From contig NZ_JBDKWG010000147.1 of the NCBI RefSeq assembly GCF_040151475.1, positions 131,484 through 195,483 of the forward strand: a stretch of 64,000 nucleotides of DNA, in the 5' to 3' direction. Shown one piece after another: positions 10,385 through 20,109 of the stretch. The first letter of the stretch is position 1; each line of letters opens with the position of its first letter. Below the pieces are notes generated by a model, which made no database searches, was not told the DNA's origin, and saw nothing but the letters and a program-made list of their open reading frames with translations. Source of the DNA: CAXBNB01 sp040151475 (GTDB taxonomy: Bacteria; Bacteroidota; Bacteroidia; Cytophagales; Cyclobacteriaceae). The position numbers and the translations under genes are program-made.

Positions 10385-11554
10385 ATGAAAGAAAGATATA
10401 TGCTGAGGGGAGTTTCTGCCTCTAAAGAAGATGTGCACAATGCCATCAAAAATCTGGATAAAGGACTTTTTCCAAATGCCTTTTGCAAAATCGTGCCTGA
10501 TATGCTGGGTGGTGACAAGGCATTTTGCAACATTATGCATGCCGATGGAGCAGGTACCAAATCCGCTTTAGCTTATATGTATTGGAAAGAAACCGGGGAC
10601 CTCTCAGTATGGAAAGGTATTGCGCAGGATGCGGTGATTATGAATATGGATGATCTGATTTGTGTTGGTGCTATTGACAATATCTTACTTTCATCTACCA
10701 TTGGAAGAAATAAGAATTTGATTCCCGGAGAGGTGATAAAAGCCCTTATCGAAGGTACTGAGGAAGTTTTGGAGATGCTCAGAGAAAATGATGTTGATAT
10801 AAAATCTACAGGAGGAGAAACTGCCGATCTAGGGGATTTGGTAAGAACAGTGGTAGTCGATAGTACTGTTATCGCCCGTATGCCAAGAAAAAATGTAATT
10901 TCCAATGATAATATCAAACCGGGAGATGTGATAGTTGGATTTGCATCCTACGGCCAGGCGACTTACGAATCGGAGTATAATGGTGGTATGGGCAGCAATG
11001 GCCTTACCTCAGCAAGACACGATGTGTTTCATAAAGACTATACAACTAAATTCCCGGAGTGCTTTGATCCGCATGTCCCAGAAGATCTAGTATTTACAGG
11101 AAATTATCATCTTACAGATTCGGTTGAAGACAGCCCTCTGGATGCCGGAAAATTAGTACTCTCTCCTACCAGAACCTATGCTCCTGTAATGAGTTCTATT
11201 CTTGCAGAGCTACGGGAAAACATACATGGTGCGGTACATTGCAGTGGTGGGGCGCAAACAAAAGTGCTTCATTTTGTAGAAAACTTACATATTATTAAAG
11301 ACAATCTATTTGACATCCCTCCTCTATTTAAAATCATCCATGAGGAAAGCGGTACGGACTGGAAGGAAATGTACAAAGTATTCAACATGGGGCACAGACT
11401 GGAGCTTTATGTGGATGAAACTCATGCCAATGAAATCATTTCAATTTCGGATAGCTTTGGTATTGATGCCAAAATAATTGGCAGAGTTGAAAGTTCAGAG
11501 CAAACCAAGGTTACTATCAATTCCACAAAAGGAAATTTTGAATACCTTAAATAA
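10385..11554 (+). CDS. purM: Phosphoribosylformylglycinamidine cyclo-ligase (AIR synthase)
   Basis: PurM closes the imidazole ring of FGAM with ATP to give AIR in purine synthesis. At 389 residues it is the longer Bacteroidota form. Supporting segments are HADGAGTKSALAY near residue 53, the AIRS motif AVIMNMDDLICVGA near 82, and GGETADLGDLVRTV near 142. The start ATG 10385 precedes the well-conserved 'MLRGVSASKEDVH'. purD lies about 4.5 kb downstream on the same strand but in a separate unit. The 3' end overlaps the putative start of the PAP2 gene by 17 nt. Confidence 0.93.
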   Translation: MKERYMLRGVSASKEDVHNAIKNLDKGLFPNAFCKIVPDMLGGDKAFCNIMHADGAGTKSALAYMYWKETGDLSVWKGIAQDAVIMNMDDLICVGAIDNILLSSTIGRNKNLIPGEVIKALIEGTEEVLEMLRENDVDIKSTGGETADLGDLVRTVVVDSTVIARMPRKNVISNDNIKPGDVIVGFASYGQATYESEYNGGMGSNGLTSARHDVFHKDYTTKFPECFDPHVPEDLVFTGNYHLTDSVEDSPLDAGKLVLSPTRTYAPVMSSILAELRENIHGAVHCSGGAQTKVLHFVENLHIIKDNLFDIPPLFKIIHEESGTDWKEMYKVFNMGHRLELYVDETHANEIISISDSFGIDAKIIGRVESSEQTKVTINSTKGNFEYLK

Positions 11555-12392
11555 TCACTTCAATAAAAAGAATTACCTGTTAATATCGATATTAGCACTT
11601 TTGCTCTTATCAAAAGTCACCTTTTCTTATGGTTATAGCTTTAGTGATTCTTTAGAAATCAAAAAGAAAAGAAGCTACTTGGGCAGCTACTTTTCTGATG
11701 CAGGAAAGCTATATAGTGCACCTTTTCACTGGACGGGAAAAGACTGGTTTAAAGCAGGGGTTGTTGCAGGTACAGGATTGGGAATTTACGCATTAGATGA
11801 TGATATTCAGCAATGGTCAGTTTCTGATAGAACAAAGGCCAGTCAGGATATTTCATCGGTTGCTGAAAAATTCGGAAATACAAGCTCCACTACCATTGCT
11901 TTAGGAGTAACTCTTGTTTCAGGGTTGATTATTAAAAATCAAAAAATGCAGGACATTTCATTATTGGCACTCAAATCAAGTTTACTCTCTGGTCTTTTGG
12001 CACAAACCATCAAAAACATTGGACACAGAAGCCGTCCAAATTCAGGGAATAGCAAAAATTCATGGTATGGCCCGGCAATAGGAGGAAAACACAAGGCTTT
12101 TCCTTCCGGGCACACTGCTACAGCCTTCGCATTAGCCACCACACTGTCACAAGTATATAAGGATAAGAAATGGATAGCTATTACATCCTATTCACTCGCT
12201 ACTGTCGCAGGATTCTCTCGAATTCATGACAACAAACATTGGGCAACTGATGTTTTCGCAGGTGCTGTACTTGGCTATTTTACATCAAAGACCATTTTGA
12301 AGAATGAGAAGAAAAATGGACGTGAAATTTCATTCCAGCCTTCTATTCAATTTACCAATCCTGCTTTAACAGTTCTTGTTTCATTGAACTAG
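11538..12392 (+). CDS. PAP2-family membrane-associated phosphatase
   Basis: The phosphatidic acid phosphatase type 2 triad is visible: KNIGHRSRPNSG (near residue 159), FPSGHTATAFALA (near 190) and SRIHDNKHWATDVFAGA (near 230). The enzyme family dephosphorylates lipid phosphates such as undecaprenyl pyrophosphate or phosphatidic acid on the outer face of the inner membrane. A hydrophobic leader (NYLLISILALLLLSKVTFS) occupies the N-terminus. I chose TTG 11538 because AAAGGAAA lies just upstream and the result is a clean signal peptide; a longer frame from 11478 would sit mostly inside purM. Length is then 284 residues. Confidence 0.8.
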   Translation: MNTLNNHFNKKNYLLISILALLLLSKVTFSYGYSFSDSLEIKKKRSYLGSYFSDAGKLYSAPFHWTGKDWFKAGVVAGTGLGIYALDDDIQQWSVSDRTKASQDISSVAEKFGNTSSTTIALGVTLVSGLIIKNQKMQDISLLALKSSLLSGLLAQTIKNIGHRSRPNSGNSKNSWYGPAIGGKHKAFPSGHTATAFALATTLSQVYKDKKWIAITSYSLATVAGFSRIHDNKHWATDVFAGAVLGYFTSKTILKNEKKNGREISFQPSIQFTNPALTVLVSLN

Positions 12393-12402
12393 TCCAAACT
12401 GA

Positions 12403-13482
12403 CTATAAAAATTTATCCCCTTTTTTTGCCTTCACTTCATTGATATAGTTTCTGAAATTTGCTTCATTGTCTTTTTCGCAAACCAGGAGGACATCATCAA
12501 AATCTGCTACCAAATAACCATCCAGACCTTGCAGTACTACAAGTTTTTCATGATCAGATTTGATGTAATTATTAGAACAATCACTTAACAGTACATTGGC
12601 ATCAACTACATTATGGTTTTCATCTTTTTCACGCAGTTCATGAAGAGAATTCCATGACCCCAAATCAGACCACTGAAAATCTCCCATTACCACAAAGACA
12701 TTAGAAGCTTTTTCCATAATGCCATAATCAATTGAAATATTGCTACACTGAGCATAGGCATTTTTGATAAATTCCTCCTCACTTTCTTCATAAAAAGAAG
12801 GAGTCCCTTCCTCAAACACTTGTGCTATATCAGGGAGGCAACTTTCAAAAGCAGAAATTATAGCCTTTAGCGACCAAACGAATATCCCGGCATTCCAAAC
12901 AAAATCCCCACTTTCAATGAATTTTCTTGCCAAATCCAAATCCGGCTTTTCAGTAAAGGTCTTAACCTTTTTCACTTCGTTTACTCCCTCGTCATCGAGA
13001 TATTGGATATATCCATAGCCCGTTTCAGGTCTGTTTGGTTCAATACCGATAGTAATCAGCTTTTCATCTGACTCAGCTGCATCTAATGCAGTTGAAATCA
13101 CCGTATTAAACACATTTTCCTTAAATATGGCATGATCTGCCGGAGTTACTATCATTAAGGCATTTGAATCTTTCTTGTTGATTTTATAAGCCGCATAAGC
13201 TATGCAAGGAGCAGTATTTCTTCTAAAAGGCTCCAGTAATATCTGATTATCAGATATATCTGGTAATTGTTCCTTAACCAACGCACCATAATTATCGTTG
13301 GTTACAACCATTATGTTATCTTTGCTGGTAATATTTAAAAATCGATCATAAGTCATTTGGAGAAGAGACCTTCCCGTACCTAAAACGTCTATAAATTGTT
13401 TTGGTCGTGCATTGCGGCTATAGGGCCAAAATCGACTCCCTATACCGCCTGCCATGATTACTACATATATAGATTTGGACAT
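12403..13482 (-). CDS. manC: Mannose-1-phosphate guanylyltransferase
   Basis: The enzyme makes GDP-mannose from mannose-1-phosphate and GTP for polysaccharide and glycoprotein synthesis. The nucleotidyltransferase signature IMAGGIGSRFWPYSR near residue 9 is followed by RPKQF, and a later FTEKPDLDLA segment near 150 is typical. The 359-residue length matches the single-domain form without the phosphomannose isomerase part. ATG 13482 is preferred over an upstream ATG at 13509, which adds a non-conserved tail. It converges with the PAP2 gene with a 10-nt gap. Confidence 0.9.
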   Translation of the reverse strand: MSKSIYVVIMAGGIGSRFWPYSRNARPKQFIDVLGTGRSLLQMTYDRFLNITSKDNIMVVTNDNYGALVKEQLPDISDNQILLEPFRRNTAPCIAYAAYKINKKDSNALMIVTPADHAIFKENVFNTVISTALDAAESDEKLITIGIEPNRPETGYGYIQYLDDEGVNEVKKVKTFTEKPDLDLARKFIESGDFVWNAGIFVWSLKAIISAFESCLPDIAQVFEEGTPSFYEESEEEFIKNAYAQCSNISIDYGIMEKASNVFVVMGDFQWSDLGSWNSLHELREKDENHNVVDANVLLSDCSNNYIKSDHEKLVVLQGLDGYLVADFDDVLLVCEKDNEANFRNYINEVKAKKGDKFL

Positions 13483-13718
13483 TGAATATATAATTTTAAA
13501 TTTCCACAAATATATAAGGATTGATGTGATGACTTTAGTTAGAGGTGGCTTAATTATCTGTTGATTTTAAATAAAATGAATTGATGATAAATAGGGCAAT
13601 TCGAATAGATAAATATCACTTTTTTTATAAAGTGTAAGGTAACAGGTGTTTATTTAAGCATTAAGTCAATTTTATTTTGTATTTTTTGTTATATTCAATA
13701 CCCGAATATAAACTAGTT

Positions 13719-15917
13719 ATGAGAATGGTTGTAAGTCAGGAGGAAGAGATAAAAGATAAATTAAAAGAGGTCTTTGGCTTTAGTGGCTTTAGAGGAACTC
13801 AGGAAAAAATTATTAAAAATATATTGGCTGGCAAAAATACCTTTGTATTGATGCCTACCGGTGCAGGAAAATCATTGTGCTACCAGTTGCCTGCGATTGT
13901 AAGTGAAGGTACAGCAATAGTGATTTCACCATTGATTGCATTGATGAAAAATCAGGTAGATCAAATGAATGCATTCGGTATAAATGCACAATTTTTAAAT
14001 TCTACGCTTTCACGAGCAGAGGTCAAAAGAGTAAAAGAAGATACCCTTTCGGGAGAAGTTAAACTACTATACGTAGCTCCCGAATCTCTCACCAAGGAAG
14101 AAAATGTAGCATTTTTAAAGGAAGCCACAATATCATTTGCAGCGATTGATGAAGCTCACTGTATTTCAGAATGGGGTCATGATTTTCGACCTGAATATCG
14201 TAGAATTAAATCTATTATTGGTCAGTTAGGAGATATTCCAATCATAGCATTGACGGCAACTGCCACTCCTAAAGTGCAGTTGGATATTCAGAAAAACCTG
14301 AATATGGAAGATGCAGACGTGTTTAAGTCTTCTTTCAATAGAGGAAATCTGTACTATGAAGTACGTCCAAAAGTTCAGGTTAAAAAGCAGTTGATAAAAT
14401 TCATAAAAGAACACAAAGGGAAATCTGGCATTATTTATTGCCTTAGCAGAAAGAAGGTAGAAGAAATAGCCGAATTTTTGCGTGTCAATGATGTAAATGC
14501 CGCACCCTACCATGCCGGACTGGATTCGTCCGTAAGAATGAAAAATCAAGACGATTTTTTAAATGAAGATGTGGACGTGATAGTAGCTACAATAGCTTTC
14601 GGTATGGGTATTGACAAACCTGATGTCCGCTTTGTGATTCATTACGACACACCGAAATCATTGGAAGGATACTATCAGGAAACTGGTAGAGCTGGAAGAG
14701 ATGGCCTGGAAGGTAAGTGCGTGATGTTCTATAGTCTGGATGATATTATTAAGCTCGAAAAATTCAACAAAGACAAGCCGGTAACAGAGCGAGAAAACGC
14801 AAAGCTTTTGCTTGAAGAAATGTCTGCCTATGCAGAATCATCCGTATGCCGAAGAGTACAGCTTTTACACTATTTTGGAGAAGAATATACAGCTTCCGAT
14901 TGCACGGATCAGGGAATGTGTGATAATTGTGATCATCCCAAGGCCAAATTTGACGGACAAAAATACATTGAACTGGTACTTGAAACCGCTCAAAAAACAG
15001 GAGAACGATTTGGCATTGGCCATTTGGTAAATGTAATCCGAGGAATAGAAAGTCAATATGTTAAAAGCTATGACCACAACAAACTGGATGTATTTAAAAA
15101 AGGAAGCGAAGAAACAGAAGTATTTTGGAGGTCATTGGTCAGACAAACTTTGTTGAACGAATTACTAAAAAAAGACATTGAAACTCTCGGAGTGTTAAAA
15201 TTGTCAGATAAAGGGTTGGAGTACATGAAAAATCCTTATCCAATAGAACTTTCTAAAGACAAAGATTATACAGTGGATGGAGGAGATGATGATGATTTTT
15301 CTTCCAACAATGTAACCAAGGCTTATGATGAGGGATTATTTGATTTGCTAAAAGGCCTTCGAAAAAAAGTGGCAAAACAGAAAAATTTACCTCCTTATGT
15401 CATTTTTCAGGATCCATCTTTAGAGGAAATGGCTACAACTTACCCGACAACAAAAGAGGACTTGGCTCAGGTCAATGGTGTAGGCATGGGTAAAGTTGTA
15501 AAATTTGGAAAGCCATTTTTAGAATTAATAGAAAACTATGTAGAAGAAAATGATATTGAAACTGCCACCGAGGTGGTTATCAAATCCGCAATTAATAAGT
15601 CCAAAATCAAAATTTTTATCATACAACAAATAGATAAAAAAGTAGGGCTTGAAGAAATTGCAGATGCAAAAGGAGTCTCTTATGACGAAATCATCACTGA
15701 AATAGAAAATATCTGCTACTCCGGTACCAAACTCAATCTTGATTATTACATAGATCAAATCATGGACGAAGACCGTCAGGATGATTTATACGATTATTTC
15801 CTAACTGCAGATACTGACGACATTGATGTGGCTATGGATGAATTGGAATACGATGATTATTCAGAAGACGAAGTGAGACTGATGAGGATTAAGTTTATGT
15901 CTGAATATGCCAATTAA
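13719..15917 (+). CDS. recQ: ATP-dependent DNA helicase RecQ
   Basis: RecQ unwinds DNA 3'-5' during recombinational repair. The 732 residues contain Walker A MPTGAGKSLCYQLP, the DEAH box AIDEAHCISEWGHDFRPEY, and helicase-C motif VI QETGRAGRDG. The zinc-binding RQC subdomain follows, with cysteines in VCRRVQLLHYFG and QGMCDNCDHP, then an HRDC-like segment YVIFQDPSLEEMA near residue 565. The very acidic C-terminal ~80 residues are common in the Bacteroidota form. I start at ATG 13719; the frame extends to a TTG at 13677. Confidence 0.95.
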   Translation: MRMVVSQEEEIKDKLKEVFGFSGFRGTQEKIIKNILAGKNTFVLMPTGAGKSLCYQLPAIVSEGTAIVISPLIALMKNQVDQMNAFGINAQFLNSTLSRAEVKRVKEDTLSGEVKLLYVAPESLTKEENVAFLKEATISFAAIDEAHCISEWGHDFRPEYRRIKSIIGQLGDIPIIALTATATPKVQLDIQKNLNMEDADVFKSSFNRGNLYYEVRPKVQVKKQLIKFIKEHKGKSGIIYCLSRKKVEEIAEFLRVNDVNAAPYHAGLDSSVRMKNQDDFLNEDVDVIVATIAFGMGIDKPDVRFVIHYDTPKSLEGYYQETGRAGRDGLEGKCVMFYSLDDIIKLEKFNKDKPVTERENAKLLLEEMSAYAESSVCRRVQLLHYFGEEYTASDCTDQGMCDNCDHPKAKFDGQKYIELVLETAQKTGERFGIGHLVNVIRGIESQYVKSYDHNKLDVFKKGSEETEVFWRSLVRQTLLNELLKKDIETLGVLKLSDKGLEYMKNPYPIELSKDKDYTVDGGDDDDFSSNNVTKAYDEGLFDLLKGLRKKVAKQKNLPPYVIFQDPSLEEMATTYPTTKEDLAQVNGVGMGKVVKFGKPFLELIENYVEENDIETATEVVIKSAINKSKIKIFIIQQIDKKVGLEEIADAKGVSYDEIITEIENICYSGTKLNLDYYIDQIMDEDRQDDLYDYFLTADTDDIDVAMDELEYDDYSEDEVRLMRIKFMSEYAN

Positions 15918-15973
15918 TTCGGAATTTCATTTCCTATGTCTCGGTAATTTGTAGTAAATCAATTGTACAATAG

Positions 15974-16006
15974 GTTGTTACCAATTGACAATTCTCCCTA
16001 TTTTTG
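15974..16006 (+). promoter_or_regulatory. Bacteroidetes-type promoter of purD
   Basis: GTTG at 15974-15977 and TATTTTTG at 15999-16006 are 21 bp apart and fit the -33/-7 pattern (TTTG / TAnnTTTG, first base of -33 off). The -7 element is 25 bp upstream of the purD ATG. Confidence 0.5.
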
Positions 16007-16031
16007 CCGCAATCAATTATAGTGGTTTTTT

Positions 16032-17321
16032 ATGAATATTCTAGTTTTAGGTTCCGGAGGAAGGGAGCATACATTTGTTTGGAAAATTTCTCAAAGTAAA
16101 AATGTTGGGAAAATATATGCCGCTCCCGGAAATGCCGGCACCAGTCAATTGGCACAAAACATCCCCGTTGATATCAATGATTTTCCTGCCGTAAAAGATT
16201 TGATTTTAAAATTTGATATTGGAATGGTAGTAGTAGGGCCGGAAGAACCTTTAGTACGTGGTATTCGGGATTATTTCAAAGAAGAAGGCTTGCTCGACAA
16301 ACTAATATTGATAGGGCCGGATAAAAAAGGAGCAAGCCTGGAAGGGAGTAAAGATTTTTCCAAAAAATTTATGGAAAAATATGGAGTACCTACTGCCAAA
16401 GCGTTGACTGTAAATAAGGAAAATCTGAGTGAGGGCCTTTCGTTTCTGGAAACGCTTTCATCACCTTACGTATTAAAAGCTGATGGCTTGGCAGCAGGTA
16501 AAGGGGTGATCATCAGCCCTAACCTGGAAGAAGCTAAAAGTGCCTTGAAAACCATGCTTGATGGTCAGTTTGGAGCTGCCAGTCAAAAAGTACTCATTGA
16601 AGAATTTTTAGATGGCATAGAGCTATCTGTATTTGTGCTTACAGATGGCATAAACTATAAAATTCTGCCTGAAGCTAAAGACTACAAAAGAATAGGAGAA
16701 GGTGATACCGGGCCAAATACAGGCGGAATGGGAGCCGTGTCCCCTGTACTATTTGCTGATAAGGACTTCATGTCCAAAGTAGAAGAAAGGGTAATCAAGC
16801 CTACTGTGAAAGGGTTGCAAGAGGAAGGTATGGATTATGTAGGCTTTATATTTATTGGTCTCATGAATATAGGTGGAGAGCCTTTTGTTATCGAATACAA
16901 TGTAAGAATGGGAGATCCGGAAACTCAGGCTGTACTGCCAAGACTGGATTCTGATTTATTAGAGCTGTTCAAAGCAACAGCAAACAATTCACTGAACGAA
17001 TTTGAGCTTAAGACTTCTAATCATACCACCACTACAGTAGTAGCTGCTGCAGGAGGGTATCCCGGATCGTATGAAAAGGGAAAAGTTATTTCAGGATTGG
17101 ACAACGCCAACAATGCAACCGTTTTCCATGCGGGCACTAAAGAAAGTGATGGACTTGTAATCACAAATGGAGGGAGGGTAATAGCGGTTACCGGAATGTC
17201 ATCCAGTATCGAAGGTGCTCTGGAAAAATCTTACAATGCACTAAGTGAAATTGATTGGGAAGGCATGAATTTCAGAAAAGATATCGGACAAGATTTGATC
17301 GCTTTTATGAGTAAATCCTAA
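16032..17321 (+). CDS. purD: Phosphoribosylamine--glycine ligase (GAR synthetase)
   Basis: PurD ligates glycine to phosphoribosylamine with ATP, the second step of purine synthesis. The 429-residue chain has the N-terminal motif LVLGSGGREHTFVWK, the ATP-grasp segment VLKADGLAAGKGV near residue 157, the GTGxxTGGMG-type loop GDTGPNTGGMGA near 225, and the metal-binding VIEYNVRMGDPETQ near 285. It converges with chrA with an 18-nt gap. No other pur genes are adjacent. Confidence 0.96.
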   Translation: MNILVLGSGGREHTFVWKISQSKNVGKIYAAPGNAGTSQLAQNIPVDINDFPAVKDLILKFDIGMVVVGPEEPLVRGIRDYFKEEGLLDKLILIGPDKKGASLEGSKDFSKKFMEKYGVPTAKALTVNKENLSEGLSFLETLSSPYVLKADGLAAGKGVIISPNLEEAKSALKTMLDGQFGAASQKVLIEEFLDGIELSVFVLTDGINYKILPEAKDYKRIGEGDTGPNTGGMGAVSPVLFADKDFMSKVEERVIKPTVKGLQEEGMDYVGFIFIGLMNIGGEPFVIEYNVRMGDPETQAVLPRLDSDLLELFKATANNSLNEFELKTSNHTTTTVVAAAGGYPGSYEKGKVISGLDNANNATVFHAGTKESDGLVITNGGRVIAVTGMSSSIEGALEKSYNALSEIDWEGMNFRKDIGQDLIAFMSKS

Positions 17322-17339
17322 GAAAATTTAAGCTCAAAG

Positions 17340-18515
17340 TCATATTACTAATCCGGCAATCAGCCCGACAACAATCAATATAGGAGTTGGTATTTTGGTG
17401 AATACCAAAATAAAAAATGTTGCAGGCATTATAAAATAGTTAATTGGTTGGTGCTGCAACGGGAGGAAGAGTAAAAAAGTAGCAGCGAGAATCATCCCGG
17501 AGCTCACTGCACTGATCCCATCTATAGATGCCCTAATTATTCTGTATTTTTTTAAATCCGTCCAGAATCGGATAACAAAAAATATAAGAAATGTACCGGG
17601 AAGAAAAACTCCCAAGGCAGCCATGACTGCACCTCCAATTTGAGCATATATACCATAATCTTTTAGAGAGATCGCTCCAATAAATGAACTCAATGAAAAA
17701 ACAGGACCGGGTATGGCTTGCATCAGAGCAAACCCTGAAAGGAATTCTTCAGATGTTAAATACCCCTTAAACTCTACAAATTCGGTATATAAGAGTGGAA
17801 TCAACACCTGCCCTCCTCCAAAAATCAAACTGCCATTCCTGTAAAAATTTTCAAAAATACGTATGCTCAAAGCATTGGTAACACCGCCAAGTGCTGCTGC
17901 AAAAAGGAAAACTCCTCCCCATAAAAAGAAGTTCGCCCATTTAATATGCAACTCTCCTTTTTCTTCTATTGGCTGTTTTTTAAAGTTAAAAGCGGTGATT
18001 CCGCCACCAATTAGCAGCAAAACAGGAAATACGTATGGAGTTTGAAAGTAAAAGGAAATAATGGCTGATGCTGTCATTAATATTACTGCTGTATATCCTT
18101 TAACAACCTTTTTTATAATAGTGTAAGCTGAATAACCTACAATACCCACGGCAATTGGATGAACATATTTTGTGAAGTTCAGAGAAATTTGATCCTTATC
18201 AATGACGGATATGGCAATGCCTGCGGTAGTCATGATAATAAAAGCAGGAATAAGCCATACCAGAAGAGTGAGGTAAGCCAAAGTAGGACCTCCAATCTTA
18301 AATCCGATAGCCGTGAGTGTTTGTGTGGAGGTAGGGCCCGGAAGTATCTGGCACAGTGCATTCAACTCTATCAACTCCTGTTCATCAAGGTAGCCTCTTT
18401 TTTTGACCATCAGGTCAAGTAGCATAGCAAAATGAGCCTGAGGCCCACCAAATGCCGTGAGCGTTAAGACAAGTACATCCCTTAAAAAGATATAATACCT
18501 TACTTTCTTGAACAT
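17340..18515 (-). CDS. chrA: Chromate transporter, two-domain ChrA family
   Basis: At 391 residues this is the long-chain form, with two homologous halves. Each half begins with the CHR signature: TLTAFGGPQAHFAML with LCQILPGPTSTQ in the first, and the variant FGGGQVLIPLL with LMQAIPGPVFSLS in the second. About ten hydrophobic membrane segments can be seen. Family members export chromate by proton symport, but many Bacteroidota copies are of unproven substrate. Its ATG overlaps the stop of the upstream oxygenase gene by one base, so the two form an operon. Confidence 0.85.
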   Translation of the reverse strand: MFKKVRYYIFLRDVLVLTLTAFGGPQAHFAMLLDLMVKKRGYLDEQELIELNALCQILPGPTSTQTLTAIGFKIGGPTLAYLTLLVWLIPAFIIMTTAGIAISVIDKDQISLNFTKYVHPIAVGIVGYSAYTIIKKVVKGYTAVILMTASAIISFYFQTPYVFPVLLLIGGGITAFNFKKQPIEEKGELHIKWANFFLWGGVFLFAAALGGVTNALSIRIFENFYRNGSLIFGGGQVLIPLLYTEFVEFKGYLTSEEFLSGFALMQAIPGPVFSLSSFIGAISLKDYGIYAQIGGAVMAALGVFLPGTFLIFFVIRFWTDLKKYRIIRASIDGISAVSSGMILAATFLLFLPLQHQPINYFIMPATFFILVFTKIPTPILIVVGLIAGLVI

Positions 18516-19489
18516 TACTTTTTCAACCCAATTTCAGCCAATCTTTGACTTAAAAATTCTCCCGCAGTAATATCATCGTAAGCCTTAGGGTGCTCCTGAT
18601 CTATGCAGCCTTCAAGACAGGCAAGATCCATATCGGCTCTGGGGTGCATGAAAAAAGGAATCGAATATCGGGAAGTCTTAAGCAGTTCTTTAGGAGGATT
18701 CACCACCCTGTGGATAGTAGATTTTAGCTTATTATTAGTGTGTCTCTCCAACATATCTCCAACATTTACAACAAGTTGATCTGGCAGAGCCGTTATGGGA
18801 ATCCACTTGCCGTCCTTTCTCAACACCTGCAATCCATCTGCACTGGCACCCATCAATAAAGTAATAAGATTAATATCTCCATGCTCTGCTGCCCTCACCG
18901 CATCGTCAGGTACATCATCCGGGTTCTCTATTGGAAAATAATGTATTGGCCTTAAAATACTGTTTCCATTGTGCACTTTATCGTCAAAATAGTTTTCCTC
19001 AAGACTCAGGTACAATGCGATTGCTTTCAACATCTGCATACCGGCTTTCTCAATTGTTTGATAAACATTCAAAGCAATTTCCTTGTACTCCGGAATTTCT
19101 TTATCGGGCCATATATTATCAGGGTATTCATTTTTAATCAAATCTCCATCAGTCACCTCTTGCCCAACATGATAAAATTCTTTTAGATCCGCAGTTGTCC
19201 TTCCTTTAGCATGCTCTTTGCCTTTGCCTATGTAACCTCTTTGACCAAAATTCTCAGGATCTTCGTATTTGCTCTTGACTTCATCAGGAAGGGAGAAAAA
19301 TCTTTTGTTTACTTCGTATAATTGTGCGACAAGTTCATCACTAAGCCCGTGATTTTTTATGGCCACAAATCCTATATTGTTGTAAGCCCTACCCAGTTCT
19401 TCAACAAATCTTTCTTTTTTTTCAGGATCATTACCAGTAAAATCAGCCAAATCCAGTGAGGGAATTTCATCGTATAACTTGTCACTCAT
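18515..19489 (-). CDS. Isopenicillin-N-synthase-like 2OG-Fe(II) oxygenase
   Basis: The 324-residue protein has the DIOX_N segment at about 7-130 (IPSLDLADFTGNDPEKKERF) and a double-stranded beta-helix core. Iron ligands are the H-x-D in AAEHGDINLITLL (near residue 205) and the histidine in STIHRVVNPP (near 260); the 2-oxoglutarate-binding R-x-S is SRYSIPFFMHP. The natural substrate cannot be told from sequence; such enzymes hydroxylate or desaturate small molecules. It overlaps chrA by 1 nt, suggesting coexpression, but no functional link is obvious. Confidence 0.85.
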   Translation of the reverse strand: MSDKLYDEIPSLDLADFTGNDPEKKERFVEELGRAYNNIGFVAIKNHGLSDELVAQLYEVNKRFFSLPDEVKSKYEDPENFGQRGYIGKGKEHAKGRTTADLKEFYHVGQEVTDGDLIKNEYPDNIWPDKEIPEYKEIALNVYQTIEKAGMQMLKAIALYLSLEENYFDDKVHNGNSILRPIHYFPIENPDDVPDDAVRAAEHGDINLITLLMGASADGLQVLRKDGKWIPITALPDQLVVNVGDMLERHTNNKLKSTIHRVVNPPKELLKTSRYSIPFFMHPRADMDLACLEGCIDQEHPKAYDDITAGEFLSQRLAEIGLKK

Positions 19490-19532
19490 TTTTAGAATCG
19501 TTTAGTTGAGGGGAAATTTACTCAAATCGGAC

Positions 19533-19571
19533 AAAAAAATAAAGACCCTGATATCTTCAAAGCCTTTATTT
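19533..19571 (-). terminator. Terminator after the DUF4399 lipoprotein gene
   Basis: AAATAAAG at 19537-19544 and CTTTATTT at 19564-19571 form a stem; on the minus strand the stem is followed by a run of T (A run at 19533-19539 on plus). It lies 26 nt past the DUF4399 stop and ends the minus-strand operon that begins at 23944. Confidence 0.55.
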
Positions 19572-19596
19572 TTATTTATTCTGTATGGTTAAAAAA

Positions 19597-20052
19597 TCAC
19601 TCAACCGTGATTTTAATAGATGCCGCCATGTCTTCACCATAAGAAGCGTGAACTCCATTGGCAAATTGCAATGAGATAGTATATTCACCAGGCTCCAATT
19701 CCAAAGAAGTATCTGTTTGTCCTTTTCCAAAATGAATGGTTGAATCGCTTGCAGGAATCACCTGCCCTTCAGGCCAACTGGCCTGGTTGATCAAAATATG
19801 ATGATGACCAAAGCCTTCATTTACTTGCCCCGCTGGCTCTATTTTCATTCCTTTCACTCCCATTTCTATAAAAACCGGACTTGCCACAGTAGCTCCGTCA
19901 GCCGGGCTTTTGAAAAACACAGACGGTTCCTCTTCTACTTCAGCAACCATGGTTTTTTCCTGCTCCATTACAGGTTCTTTACTTTCCTTTTTGCTACTGC
20001 ATGAAGCCAGTACAACAACTCCTGCCAATAGTGTTAACAATACATTTTTCAT
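19597..20052 (-). CDS. DUF4399 domain lipoprotein
   Basis: The 151-residue product starts with a lipoprotein signal, LLAGVVVLASCSS, with the lipidated cysteine near residue 18, so it is probably anchored in the cell envelope. The rest matches DUF4399: VFFKSPADGATVASPVFIEM, the histidine-rich GFGHHHILIN, and a C-terminal YTISLQFANGVHASYG. The HHH cluster suggests metal binding, which is inference. ATG 20052 is chosen because it gives the clean signal; an ATG at 20085 adds 11 residues. Confidence 0.85.
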   Translation of the reverse strand: MKNVLLTLLAGVVVLASCSSKKESKEPVMEQEKTMVAEVEEEPSVFFKSPADGATVASPVFIEMGVKGMKIEPAGQVNEGFGHHHILINQASWPEGQVIPASDSTIHFGKGQTDTSLELEPGEYTISLQFANGVHASYGEDMAASIKITVE

Positions 20053-20109
20053 AAGAATTTTAGTTTTATAATATTTCAGTTTCAATGTGTTAATTTAACA
20101 TATACAATA

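Noticed and set aside
17340..19489. chrA-oxygenase pair as a metal-resistance island
   Set aside because: No regulator, reductase or mobility gene accompanies them and base composition looks like the surroundings.
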